DNA from: Nageia nagi
Lineage: Eukaryota; Pinophyta
Length of the DNA: 64,000 nucleotides
Direction of reading: 5' to 3'
NCBI GenBank assembly: GCA_050084985.1
Contig: JBITNC010000002.1
Location: 20,460,001-20,524,000, forward strand
Part shown: piece by piece, positions 33,150-44,985 of the stretch
Layout of the letters: the number at the start of each line of letters is the position of its first letter
Position numbering within the stretch: the stretch's first letter is position 1
Notes under the pieces: generated by a model
What the model saw: only the letters and a program-made list of their open reading frames with translations
Databases searched by the model: none
What the model was told of the DNA's origin: nothing
Translations under genes and position numbers: made by a program

Positions 33150-34260
33150 ATGTATACCAGGTCACAAAGCAAGAAAGGGGAAGGAGAATTGGTGGAAGAG
33201 GATCCAGAAATTGGTTCTAGAGTTTGGCAAAAGAAGCAAAGAGAGCTTGGAGCCACGGCCAATGAAGGAGGATCTAATGTGGAGAAGCAAATTGCTGATC
33301 TTGCCACAATGTTCCAAAAAATGTCTCTTCAATTCCAACATTTTCAAGAACAACAATACAAGAAAAATGAAGGTGAAACTAGTGAAAGAAATAAAATTGA
33401 CAATGATGTTACACATAGTGTTTTTTAAAGTTCTCCTTTGAAATTGGAAGTTAGATTTGATTTGCCTACTTTTATTGGGGAAGTGAATGCTGAGAAATTA
33501 GACCATTGGATTAAACAAATTGAAGTATATTGTAGAATTCAAAGAATTGTAAGAGATGAGGATAAAATCCAATTAGCAACTCTTAAAATGAGTGGTAATG
33601 CACTTGTTCGGTGGGAGAGTTGTTTGCAAAGTAAGAATGAATCTATTCAAGCTTGTAATGATTCTTGGTCTCATTTTGTAAAATTGCTTAGAAATCAATT
33701 TTATCCTTTGGATTATCGGCAAAAGGCAATCATGGATTAGCAAACTTTCCGTCAAGGCAAAGGGCAAAGTGTGCAAGAGTACACTATGGAATTCTGAAGA
33801 AGAGCTACAATGCTAGGTATTCCTCTTGATTCCCAAGATACTCTTCTTAAGTATATTGGTGGTTTGCACAATTATTTAAGGCATACAATTTTGATGTTTG
33901 ATCCAAATGATTTGGATAAAGTTTGTGTACAAGCCACTCACTTAGAAGAAAGGGAGAAATTTGTTAATGATGGGAAAAAGAACAATGCTTCCAATTACAA
34001 TAGTAATAATGATTCTGAAAGGAATAATGGAAAGGGAAAAAAGAAAACTATGTCTACTACACAAAAAGAAAAGTCTAAAGATGTATGTAAACATTGTAAA
34101 AAAGAAGGCCATTTAGAGGCTAAATGTTGGAAATTGCATCCTGAATTAGACCCTAAACTTAAAGGTCAAAGAAAGCAAACAAATACTATTACTAAGGAAA
34201 TTGAGGATGGTTCAGATGTAGATGATAAAATGGCATGCATGGATTTGCATAATACACCTA
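33150..34260 (+). pseudogene. Chromovirus copy 1 gag
   Basis: Capsid/nucleocapsid protein. The start M-Y-T-R-S-Q-S-K-K at 33150 is typical of gypsy gag; an in-frame ATG at 33114 is possible. A coiled-coil-like segment (Q-I-A-D-L-A-T-M-F-Q-K-M) is followed by the retrotransposon gag core (A-L-V-R-W-E then F-V-K-L-L-R-N-Q-F-Y-P) and a zinc knuckle C-K-H-C-K-K-E-G-H-L-E-A-K-C (about 34087-34128). In-frame stops at 33426, 33738 and 33795 are replaced by sense codons in copy 2. Confidence 0.9.
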
Positions 34261-37200
34261 ATGAAGATGAGGAAAAGAAGAAAGTTGAACTTTTTCACAT
34301 CAAGGTGCAAGCTAAGAAGACTAGGATTGATACATTGTTTGATTATGGATCTCAAGCTAATTTAATTGCAGAAAAGTATGTCAAATCACTTGCACTCACT
34401 ACTCAACCCCATCCAAACCCATATCCATTGGGATGGGTTAATAAAAATTCAAAGTTGAAAGTAACACAACAATGCAAGTTGCAATTTGGGATTAACAGGG
34501 ATTACATTGATGAAGTTTTAATTGATGTTGTTCCTTTGGATATTTGTGGGATTTTGCTTGGTAGTCCTTATCTATGGGAAAGAGATGCTTTATTCTATAG
34601 AAAGGAAAACAAATATAGACTCATTAAAGATGGGATTGAATACTTGGTTAGTGCTCATCAAAGCAAGAAAAAAGATATTTCTTTGATTATTGCAGGACAA
34701 GCAAAGAGACTAATCCATAATGGACAAATGTTTATACTTGCAATGGTGAAATCTCAAGATGAAGTGGAAATCATAAAGGCACTTGATGATTGTGAACCAC
34801 AATACAAAGAAGAAGTAAAAGAGGTAATCTCTGAATTTGAAGATTTATTTCAAGTACCTAAGGAACTTCGACCAAAAAGAGATATACAACATGAGATTCA
34901 ATTACATCCTAATGTTACACTTCCTAATATTGGCTTGTATAGAAATTCTATTTTAGAAAATGAAGAAATTAAGAAACAAGTCAAGGAATTGTTAGATCAA
35001 GGAGTCATTAGACCTAGCACATCACCATGTGGATCTCCTATTGTTATAATTCCAAAGAAAGATGGAACTTGGTATATGTGTGTTGATTACAGGGCACTAA
35101 ATAAGATCATGGTTAAAAATCGATATCCTTTGCCACGTATTGATGATTTAATGGATCAATTAACAAAAGCTAGGCTTTTTACAAAATTAGATCTAAGAAG
35201 TGGTTATCATCAAGTACGAGTTAAAGAAGAGGATGTGTGGAAAACTGCTTTTAAAACTAGGCAAGGATTGTTTGAATGGTTGGTTTTACCGTTTGGATTA
35301 TGCAATGCTCCTGCTACTTTCATGCATGTAATGAATGAGGTTTTAAGGCCTTTTATTGATGATTTTGTTATTATGTACCTTGATGATATTCTCATTTACA
35401 GTGATAATTGGAATGATCACGTGGTGCATATTCGTAAAGTGTTTGAAGTTCTAAGGGAAGCAAAACTCTATTTGAAGATGTCTAAGTGTGAGTTTGTCAA
35501 GAAAAGTTTAACCTATCTTGGCCACATTGTAGGTGAAGGTCAATTAAGGATAGATCCTGCAAAAATTGAGGTTGTGTTGAAATGGCCTACTCCCACTAAT
35601 GTGATAGAGACTAGGAGTTTTCTTGGGGCAGTACAATATTTATGCAAGTTTATTGCTAATTTTTCTTACATGGCTTCTCCACTTCATGCTCTTACAGGAA
35701 AGAGTCATGGATTTCAGTGGGGAGGGAAATAACAACATGCTTTTGACTTGCTTAAAGAGAAAATCAGTCAAGCTCTAGTACTCGCTTTGCCTAATCTTCA
35801 TAAACCTTTTGAAATTGAAACTGATGCTAGTGACTATGCTATGGGTGCAGTTTTAATGCAGGACAAACATCTTGTTTGCTATCACTCAGAAATGTTTACC
35901 GGTGCGGTAAGAAACTATCCCACTTATGACAAAGAGTTGTATGCATTGGTTCAAAGTGTTAAAAAATGGAAGCACTATTTGGTAGGAAAAGAGACAATAA
36001 TACATACAGACCATCAACCCTTGCAATATCTTCAATCACAATCTAAGTTGCAACAATCTAGGCACTTTCGTTGGATGGGATTCTTGCAACAATTTCATTT
36101 AGTGATAAAGTATAAGAAGGGTACTCAAAATAAAATTGCTGATATGTTGTCTAGACCTCCAATAGTTGCTAGTGTTGTGATTCTACAAAATAGTTCTTTG
36201 ATGCATGACGGGTATAAAGAACAATATGTGGTTGATCCTGATTTCCAAAATGTATATCAAAGATTGAGTCTTGGTAATGAGGTTGGAAATCATGACTTTC
36301 ATTTGCATGATGGATTACTTTTTCATTTGGGCAAACTTTGTATTCCTAATGGTGAGAGGAATGATTTAATTAAGGAAGCTCATACTTCTCGTATTTTAGG
36401 ACACTTTGGTGTTGGTAAAACTCTTGCTAATCTACAAAGATATTGTTATTGGCCTAAAATGCAAGAAAATGTATCTAGGTATATCAGAGGTTGTATGTTA
36501 TGCAGTGTAAGCAAACCCAATAATAGGAAACTTGGTCTTTATATGCCATTATCCATTCCTACACGAACATGGGAGAGCGTTTCTATGGATTTTGTTGGAG
36601 GTTTACCTATGTCTAAAAGAGGTCATGATTATTTATATGTGGTTGTGGATAGATTCAGTAAGATGTGTATTCTAATTCCATGTAAAAAGACTGTGACAGG
36701 TCAAGAGGCTGCTAATCTTTTCTTTACTTATGTGTGGGTACATTTTGGTCTTCCTACTTCTATCATTTCTGATAAGGATTCCAGGTTTCTTGGAAAGTTT
36801 TGGACTTCTTTGTGGGAAAGGATGGACATTAAATTAAAGAGGAGTACAACTTTTCATCCATATACAGATGGTCAAATAGAGGTGGTAAACAGGAAAGTGG
36901 TACACCTATTACGGGGTTATTATGGTAAGCATCCTAAGACTTGGGATGAACATTTGAACTATATACAACATGCATATAATTGGGCTTTACATTCTTCTAC
37001 TAACAAATCACCTTTTGAGACTTATTTTGGTTATTTTCCAAAATCACCTTTTGATATGGCTTTTGCTTCAACAAGTGATGGAGAAATAGTTCTTCATGAT
37101 GAGGAGGGAAGGGCAAAGAATTTCATTGAGAGGATTAGATTGATTCATCAAAAGGTATAAGAACAGTTGGAGAAGAGTTAGGCTAAGTATAAGGAGAGGC

Positions 37201-37658
37201 ATGATCGTCATAGGGTGGATCATAAATTTTAGATTGGGGATCAAGTATGGCTTCATCTTAGCAAGGAGAGACAACATGGTTAGGGAAGGAAGTTGAAACT
37301 AATAAGGTATGGTCCATTTACCATTATTGGTCAAGTTGGGGACAATGCTTTTCGGTTGGACTTGCCACCTTATATGCAAATGTATTATGTTATTAATGTT
37401 GAGAACTTGAAGTTGTATGAACCAGCCTTAGTTGCAGAATATATAGATGTCATGTTACCGTCAGTTGAGGATTTAGCCCCTGAGCACATGAATGTGTTGG
37501 TTGAGGATGAAATATTAGAAAAGAAGCAATGATCATATCGTAGTGGCATACATGAGGTGTGGTGTATTGGAGTGAAGGCCCAACCTCCACACAAGGCCAA
37601 GTGGTATGCAGTTGATCGGGTGAGGGAGCTCTACCCTCACCTCATTCCATCATCCTAA
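34261..37658 (+). pseudogene. Chromovirus copy 1 pol: protease, RT, RNase H, integrase, chromodomain
   Basis: It continues the gag frame. The protease site reads F-D-Y-G-S-Q-A-N (about 34340); copy 2 keeps D-S-G. RT: P-K-K-D-G-T-W, L-D-L-R-S-G-Y-H-Q, L-P-F-G-L-C-N-A-P and Y-L-D-D (about 35378). RNase H: I-E-T-D-A-S-D, K-E-L-Y-A-L and H-T-D-H-Q-P-L. Integrase: H-x-H (about 36380-36400) and C-x2-C (about 36493-36505), then the D-D-E core (M-D-F about 36583, S-D-K-D-S about 36768, D-G-Q-I-E about 36868). Next is a G-P-F domain (about 37310). After a stop at 37530 the same frame gives a chromodomain-like C-terminus ending at TAA 37656. Stops: 35730, 37158, 37179, 37230, 37281, 37530. Confidence 0.93.
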
Positions 37659-37689
37659 ATGCTTTTGGGGATAAAAGCTCTCTCTTAGT

Positions 37690-37698
37690 GGGGAGGAA
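37690..37698 (+). promoter_or_regulatory. Polypurine tract, chromovirus copy 1
   Basis: GGGGAGGAA immediately before the 3' LTR. The equivalent in copy 2 is GGAGGAA at 60371-60377. Confidence 0.85.
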
Positions 37699-38768
37699 TG
37701 ATCCAAAAATTTGGATCCTTTAAACATTTAGTAATCTCTATTTTAGTGTGTTCAGTATGTTCATCTTGTCTTCAACTTTCTAATGCTTCTTTCAGATTGA
37801 GAATCCGAGTCTGTATGTGAAAGTTATGGCCTTAAGTCTAGCTTGTGTAATTTTGAAAAAAAAAAATCAAATTGGTGGGACCCGCCCGTCACCGTGGAGG
37901 CCACGTCGGAGGTCAGGTCTACGTGGAAGTCAAAGCCCACATCGGAGGAGGAGTCAAAGGGCCTACATGTATAGCCAAAGCCACATGACTTGCCAACCTA
38001 GTGCATGAACTAGTCTGACCATGCGTGACCACTAAACAGATCATGACGTAAGCTACTAGTTAGCTAAGTTGTTGACTATTTGACCAACTAGACCACCTGC
38101 CCAATCAGCTAGCCACCAATTAAACTCTGTTGACTTCATCCCTAAATGCACCACATGTCAGCTCCACAGTGCACCCGCCCAATTATGGAGTATTTTAATG
38201 TGTTTTATCATTTTTCTAAGGTTTTTGACAATTTTTGATTCGCTTAAGGTCCTATTTTTTGGCTGAGTTTATCCAATAAGCCTGTAACAGTACAAAGAGC
38301 ATTTTTTTTTGTTTTGGAGCTCATTTTTGGGAGATTTTGGAAACCATTTGAGCCCAAATTTGATAGGAAGATCAAGGAGGATAATGGGTATCTAAAAATG
38401 TATTTTTTTTTCCAATTTTAGAGTTATAATTCTCTCCAATTTTAGCTCCAAAAATTGTATAAAAGGGGAGCAAATTGTACAGAAGAGATTAGAAGGAGGA
38501 TTTCGAGAAGTGTTTCAGTTTTGTTGTGATTTTCAGAGCTAAGAGTGTATTGTGAATGTGAGAGGAGGTTTTGAAGGACCTTGGATAGCCCACATTGGGT
38601 GAACCAGGATAAATTTTGCTTATCTATTCTATGGTGAATGCTTTACTCTTCTCTGTGTTAACAAGTTTATTCCTAAATTTTCCTTTACAAGCACTTAATG
38701 GTTAAGTGTGAATTGATTCATTTGAAGAGGTTAAATTGAAAGTGTTTAATCTTCTAGTTTATGGATCA
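37699..38768 (+). repeat. 3' LTR of chromovirus copy 1 (1070 bp)
   Basis: Matches the 5' LTR throughout apart from point changes, small indels and the 51-bp deletion. TGATCC start, GGATCA end. Confidence 0.93.
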
Positions 38769-38773
38769 AAGAA
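38769..38773. repeat. Target site duplication (right), chromovirus copy 1
   Basis: AAGAA, equal to 31941-31945. LINE-B sequence resumes directly after it. Confidence 0.9.
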
Positions 38774-39959
38774 GGTCATGATTTGTTGTGATATCATAGA
38801 ACTAAGGTCAATATGCACCCTTTATCTAGTACATCAAGTAGGCCAAGGAGAGTCCTCAATCCTCCTCCTACAAACTCCCTCCCCTAAGGCAATTAGGAAT
38901 AAAGAGGTAACCAAGAAATCACCTATTAGGTGTTGGGAGTCAGATAATAGATGATTCTTGAGAAGGAAAGTCTCTCTGAGATAGAGTACTAAATAATGAT
39001 GGTATGAGAATTGAAATAATTTCAAGATTAAGCTATAGTCATCCCATTAAAGATAATTATACCACACTCGAATCTCATAATAAATTAAACATTGGACAAT
39101 TAAATGATACTCAATCTTAAGCTCAATCAAGCACAACCGATAGACTCGAAGCTCACATGCCAAATGGTGAACAATCTTGATTCAAAGCTATAGGAGCAAA
39201 CTCTGAACTAGCCTAAAAACATCTACAATCTAAGAGGGAGGTGTATACTGACATAACTAGGAGGTCAAATTAACCCTCTATCAATATTGAAGAAGTGATG
39301 AAAGTAGTACAACAACTTGGGTGGGAGGGGAGGCTGGGGAAAAACCCAAGTGTGCTAAATATAGGTCCTATAAAGCATGTCTCTGATTGAAGCCAATGTA
39401 TCATCTAGGTCTCTATGTGTGTCCCCCTTGGGTATAGGTAACTGGTTTAGTGAAAACTTGAAGTGTTGAAATACCTCAAAGATCTTAGAGAACCAACATC
39501 AATGATAACCCTAAGCTACCAAGTCTATAGATGATGCTAAGGCTATGTAGGGGAGTCAATCATCTCTACCAGTAGTAGTAAAGGTGTGGAGACAATGAAG
39601 AAAAAGAACCATCAATGCAAGTGATCATATCTATAAAGGTTGGCAGTTAAACTCTACCAACATAATGTGGTGGGGAATAGACCTCTTGCTCTGAATAGAG
39701 TGAGATAGAGTGACAACCAAGATCCTCTCAACTATGGCTCAATTTAAGCTCCTCAAGCTAGGGCTCCAAACCTTAGAACAATATAACTTACAAGAGTGAC
39801 CAAAGTGTGGAATAACTAGAGCTTAAATGGGATATCTTGGAAATGGATATGTACACACTATCTCTTTAGGGAGGAAACTGCTACATATCTTCCCTATACT
39901 CTGGGTGGGGTTATTGATTGTATAGAGAATTGAGGTCTTGTGAAGAGTATCCCTAGGTA

Positions 39960-40907
39960 GGTGTAAGATGTGGTAATCTCAATAACCCTACCTCTATAAG
40001 TGATTTGATCCTGATCAACAATGGCCTTTGAGGTGTTGAAGACCATAATTTTGGTTTTGTTGAGATTAACCACTAATATATCATCGATAAAGAGAAGGAT
40101 GGGAATATGAGTGTTGTGGAGAATACACTAGGTATCAATGCCTACAATCTTGAGTATAAGTGATTCCAACTCACCAATATAGAGATTGAAGAGAGTCAGA
40201 GAAAATGAGCAACATGGTTTCACCCTAATGGTGTTATGAATCACATCATAGAGATCTTTTGTAGTATGCAACCTCCCTAAAATCAACTCATATAGTGTCA
40301 AGATGGTTATAAGGCCTAGCTTAGGGATCCCCAATCATCTAAGTCAATCCATGAGTATGTGATTTAGGATAATATCAAAAGCCTTCCTAAAATCTATAAA
40401 GTAACTAAAAATTGGGTTCTTCCAAAACTTAGACTCCTCAATAATCACTTTAAGAGTGAGGATGTGGTCTACGATATGATGATATCTATGGAAACTTGAC
40501 TATCCTCTTGCCTTGAAGCCTCTAACATCTTGCAACTGATATGTGTAGTCCTTAAAAATGGTGGCATAAAGCTTTACCATATTATGTCCAATCATAATGG
40601 TGCAATAATTGCTTGGATCATAAGGGTTACCTAATTTGAGGATGGGGTGGATAATGTTCAAGGTCTAGGGGGTGGGGAAGCCAGTGGAAATGATGGTGTT
40701 GAAGAGATGGGAGAGGAAGGGGGGTAGGATGGAACTAGCTTGCTTGACATATTTAGCTTGAATGTTTTTGATGTCAGGCGCTTTCCTAGAATTAAGCTTA
40801 AGGATGGATTTATGGACGAGGGAAGGGGAAAAAGAAGTCAAAGGAGAAAGAATGAGTGATAACGAGTGAAGGAATGTGGTTGGGATCAGTGTAGATATGA
40901 GAAGCAT
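39960..40907 (-). pseudogene. LINE-B reverse transcriptase (copy 2)
   Basis: The RT of LINE-B read on the - strand. The K-A-P-D block, F-R-K-A-F-D, R-V-K-P-C-C-S-F-S-L-T-L-F (normally G-V-K-Q-G-C-P-L-S-P-T-L-F) and L-L-F-I-D-D-I-L mark the standard RT motifs in order. Frames change several times. These motif forms are unlike the L1 at 1-4932 and closer to RTE-, jockey- or Dualen-like LINEs; the exact clade needs a tree. Confidence 0.65.
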
Positions 40908-41459
40908 AAATGCTCTAATCCTATAAGGTGATGTGGCTAGTGTGATTTCTTATAGGTGAGAAAGAGGGCTAGAAAGATTTAAGGTCATTAGAGGGTTGAG
41001 ATGATTTCTTATCATCTTTTGGATAAGAAGTGGTACTTCTTGGTCATCAAGAGCTAATGGTAAGAGCAGTGTAGGGAATGGATGATATGATGGGGGGTTG
41101 AGAAGGTGATGGTCTATTTAAGTTGGTAGTGGGTAGATTTACATTCCACATCAAACCATTAGTTCATCGAGGAATGGCCAGGATATTAGGGATGAGGTGG
41201 AGGGTGGATGGTGTAAGGAAAAATTTGCATGACAATGTAGTGTAGGGTCTTGGAAAGGAAAAGTGCCTGATCATCAATGGAGGAGAAAGAGTGCATGTGA
41301 GAAGTTTTTATTTTAATACAAAGCTATAATTGGGGGCAAGAGAGTGATCAAAGTGGATGATTGTAGAAGTTGTGTGAGGGATGGGGTGATGGGTTAATAG
41401 GAGGTGATGGGAGGGGAGTCCCTGAGTGAAAGTGTCAGGTGGGTATGGTCATCTAAGGG

Positions 41460-41958
41460 TGAAGGAACAAATACATACACTTAATTATTAAATACCCAAT
41501 ATTATATAAAAGCTCTCTCATCCAATAAAATTCTAGAGCATAAACTATCTCATAAAGTGACTCAAGATATAACTGGTTCCTCCAACTACAAGTACATCAC
41601 TAACTAGATCTTACTTCATTTACAAAGACAACTCTCTTACAATCCTCTTAACTTCATCTCCTAATCACTATCTTAGAGCATAACTTTGCTTCTCAAATTA
41701 TTGTGTAATCTCAAAGAGGGAGCCTTCTATTTATAGGCCAAAATCCCCCTTTGGATCACCCTTGTAACCATTGTACAAAGGCATGACATACAACACCCTT
41801 TTACTCAATGTGCATGCTTATGAGATGGAGTGTAGGATAAGATACATTATCATATTCACTTAAATACTTAAGGTATCTAGTGATACCATTAAGTATTAGT
41901 GAATTTACAAAGAGTAATATTACAAAACCTTTACAATAGTGCATTATACATTCCAACA
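41460..41958 (-). repeat. 3' LTR of copia remnant (about 499 bp)
   Basis: On the - strand it opens TGTTGGAATG after the polypurine tract and contains TATAAATAGAAGG (about 41725-41737). The inner border is firm. The outer end at 41460 (...CCTTCA on the - strand) is my best TG/CA choice; no second TSD is available. Confidence 0.65.
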
Positions 41959-41967
41959 CTTCCCCTT
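41959..41967 (-). promoter_or_regulatory. Polypurine tract of copia remnant
   Basis: AAGGGGAAG on the - strand, directly upstream of the LTR. Confidence 0.75.
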
Positions 41968-42679
41968 AATGCAATATTGGGATAGAGTGAAGAAGATAGA
42001 AGAAAGAGAAAGTAAGAGAGTTCTCCTCCATATAGATACAACCAAAGATGAGAACTTTTTACATCTTTGTGAAGTAAGCAAGATCTTAGTTTAGGACTCA
42101 CTACTTTACCATTCTAAAAAATGGTTTACAATACAATCATTAACCATAACTAGTTTTAATGTATATAAGTAGTCATCCAACTGGAAGTTGACATAAAAAG
42201 TCTTCATGATCTTGCACATTTGAAGTAACTTGCAATCTCAAAGAAACTTACAAGTTATAAGTAGCTCAAACAATAAAATTAGTTAGATGCAACACATTCA
42301 TATCAACAAGGATATATGAATCAAGTAATGCCATCATAAATTGATCAATGGTGCACTATAAGTCATCATGAAGATGCCAAGCCAATACTCATAGTCACCT
42401 ACTATATACTAAACATGTGTTGATCATAATTACCAAATAGAACATAACAAAATGCATATACAAGTTCCTTACACATGGATAACTGAACCATGCCAAGAGA
42501 CACATATGAGTTCCTCACACATGAATAACTAAACAGTGCTAGATTGGCTAATATTTTGCTCAAAAAATTATATAACAAGTTCTTCATGTAGAGCAAACTT
42601 ACCACGAAGGTATACAACAAAATCAACACTATACAACATAAAATTCTCCTAAGGGTGAAGTTGTCATCACAAACATGAA

Positions 42680-44665
42680 TTCAACACAAGAATTCAAACT
42701 TCACTCCTCTTTGAGGGCAACTTCATCAACCCAATAGCATCCCTAAGCTTACTGAATTGAGCTTCAAGAAGGGGCTTCATGAACAAATCAATAAAGTTCA
42801 AAGTTGATGGATAATACTTTAGGTGTATAATACCATCAAGAACCTTTTGCTTGATAAAATGGGTTTGGATTTCTACATGTTTTGTTTTCTAATGGAACAC
42901 ATGATTCTTAGCCAAAGAAATAACTAACTAATTATCTAAAGAAATCAGAGATGGGCCAGCTTGCTTACACCAAATTTCTTTCAAAAGATGCCTAAGCCTA
43001 ATAGCTTCTTGGGCTACAACAGACATGGCTCAATATTTGACTTCTATGGTGGAAAGAGAAATAGTAGGTTGCTTCTTGAAAGCCCAAGAGATAACACCTA
43101 AACTAATGTTAAAAACATATGCAAAGGTTGATTTACTATCATCTATATCTCCCCATAGTTAGAATCTAAGAGCATTGAGAGAACAAAAGAGGGCAACTTG
43201 AAATAATTGAGAGCAAGATCCTTTATCCTTGTAACATACCTCAAGATTTACTTAACAACATTGAAGTGTTCAACATATTATTTCTAAATGAATCATGCCA
43301 TCAGATTCACTACAAAAGCAATATCTAGCTTGGAAATAGTCAAATAAAAAAGATTACCAATTAATTACTTATAAGTTGTAGCATCTACCAACTGAGAGTT
43401 GGAGCTAAGGAACATAATGATTCAAGGAGAGATTGGGATTGTAGCATGTCTACACTCCTCCATTCCAAACTTTTTCAAAATATTTAATATATACTTGAAT
43501 TAATTAAGATAAGTACAATCTTTATGTTGGTATACTTGCATTCCAAAGTAGTAGTGCAAGAGACCAAGATCAATCATTTCAAATGTTGCCTTGAGTTTGG
43601 ATATACACTCTTGAATGATTTCATCATTATTCTCAATTATTAGAAGATCATCCACATAAAGGAGAATTAAAAAAAAACTTGGAGAATCTAATATCTACAA
43701 AATACCATGAAATCTTCTTGTATTATGCTCTAAGTGCTTGCTTAAGTCCATACAATGATATCTTTAGCTTGCATATAAATAACTCTTTTCCTTCCATAAT
43801 AAACCCTTTTCATTGATTCATGTATATTTTCACATCTAAGTCACCATTGAGAAATGCACTCATGATGTCAAGTTGAAAAATATTCTATCCTTGAGCTACT
43901 AAAAGAGTAAGGATTATTCTGATAGTAAGCATCTTTACCAAGAAAGCAAAGGTTTCCTCATAATCAACACCATATTTTTGAGCAAAACCTTTAGCTACTA
44001 ATCTTCCCTTGTATTTCTCAATATTCCCTGAATTGAACTTAACCTTATAGATCCACTTATTGTCATTCATATTCTTCTCATTGGGATAAGGAACTAAGTC
44101 CCAAGTTTTATTTTTTATAAGCACATCATACTCCACTTTCATGGCTTTCATCCAGCACCCGTATTTTGAAGCTATTTAGATGATGAGGGTTCATTTTTGT
44201 TATCAATTTTGGTAAATAAGGATTTGTTCAAGGTCATGCTCCTAGTTATCTTTTATGTTGGAGAATTTTTCTTTTTGGATAACATTTCTACATCAATATC
44301 CAACTAATTAGGTGCAAATGATGATTCATTTGGATCATCAACATCCTAATTAGAAGTAGATTATACAAGAAGTTCATTGAACTTTACATCCCTTGATACA
44401 AATATTGCTTTGTAGGATGGAGAGAAGAACCTATAGCCTTTATGCTGACTATCATAATCCACAAAGATGCATTTTTTAGCTCTTTTGATTAGCTTTTTTC
44501 TTTTCTCAAAAATAATGTAGGATAATGCTTCACAACCAAACACCCTAAGGTGAGAAATGTTAGGTTTTATTCCTAATTATGCCTCAAAAGGAGTTTTACT
44601 TGCAATGAATTTTGTGGGGCACCTATTCAAGGTGTAAATGTATTATTTCAAAATTACACTTTGAG
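42680..44665 (-). pseudogene. copia pol: integrase end, RT and RNase H
   Basis: 44665-44361 encodes the integrase tail: T-P-F-E-A then V-F-G-C-E-A-L-S-Y-I and C-I-F-V-D-Y. The RT start is at 44151-43885: N-K-T-W-D-L-V-P, W-I-Y-K-V-K, L-V-A-K-G-F-A-Q-K-Y-G-V-D-Y-E-E-T-F. Farther on, L-V-D-A-T-T-Y-K (about 43390) leads to L-I-G-N-L-F-Y-L-T and the RNase H region, ending near 42680. Many stops and frameshifts. Confidence 0.8.
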
Positions 44666-44985
44666 TTGGGGTAACACACTACCATTCTTTTCAGAAAATT
44701 CATTTTATTCCAACTTCCTTCCCTTTCACATATATTTTAAGTCTTTTGTTAGTCTTAAGTTTGAAGAATTCTGGATCTTGTCAACATTCAAATATTGTAT
44801 ATATAAGTCTTTGTCTTTGATATTTTGCTTTATAAATTTTTAGTCAAAATCTAGTGGGTTTTGCAATAACTCCTAAGGATAAACCTTAAGTCATGTTAGC
44901 AGTCAAAAGGGTGAGAAATTTTATGTATAGAATAGTCATGTCCAAGGGAAAATGTATCACATGTGGGTAGTATTGTATGGGAAGT
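44666..44985. other. Spacer between copia remnant and LTR unit A
   Basis: AT-rich, no recognised feature. A 60-codon frame at 44661-44843 (+) is rich in Phe and Ser and looks random. Confidence 0.5.

Larger units (their letters stand above)
31946..38768 (+). mobile_element. Ty3/gypsy chromovirus copy 1 (6.8 kb, both LTRs, TSD aagaa)
   Basis: A complete LTR retrotransposon. LTRs are at 31946-33068 and 37699-38768, both opening TGAT and closing GGATCA. It has a tRNA-iMet PBS, one gag-pol frame, a polypurine tract and a 5-bp TSD. Domain order PR-RT-RNaseH-INT-chromodomain places it with chromoviruses. Nine in-frame stops make it inactive. It lies inside LINE-B copy 2. A related, internally deleted copy is at 56256-61461. 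Confidence 0.95.
31657..41459 (-). mobile_element. LINE-B copy 2 (- strand), interrupted by chromovirus copy 1
   Basis: This is the longest LINE-B copy. Its TTTC-rich 3' tail is at 31657-31672 and its 3' part runs to 31945; the rest resumes at 38774 after the chromovirus. On the - strand, from high coordinates: pre-RT sequence (41455-40910); L-N-S-R-K-A-P-D and S-H-L-F-N-T-I-I (40665-40907); F-I-D-F-R-K-A-F-D (about 40380-40405); S-L-T-L-F-N-L-Y-I-G-E-L-E (about 40170); F-I-D-D (about 40080); then the C-terminus. The 5' end is cut by the copia LTR at 41460. No endonuclease was seen. Confidence 0.75.
41460..44665 (-). mobile_element. Ty1/copia remnant (- strand), 5'-truncated
   Basis: On the - strand, from 44665 down: integrase C-terminus, RT, RNase H remnants, polypurine tract, 3' LTR. 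The 5' LTR, gag, protease and integrase core are missing. It differs from the copia relic at 6940 in LTR sequence. It adjoins and truncates the 5' side of LINE-B copy 2. Confidence 0.8.

Noticed and set aside
33059-33307. - strand frame beginning M-A-R-S-A-I, repeated at 57343-57591
   Set aside because: It lies antisense to the PBS and gag start and is conserved only because the two chromovirus copies are related.
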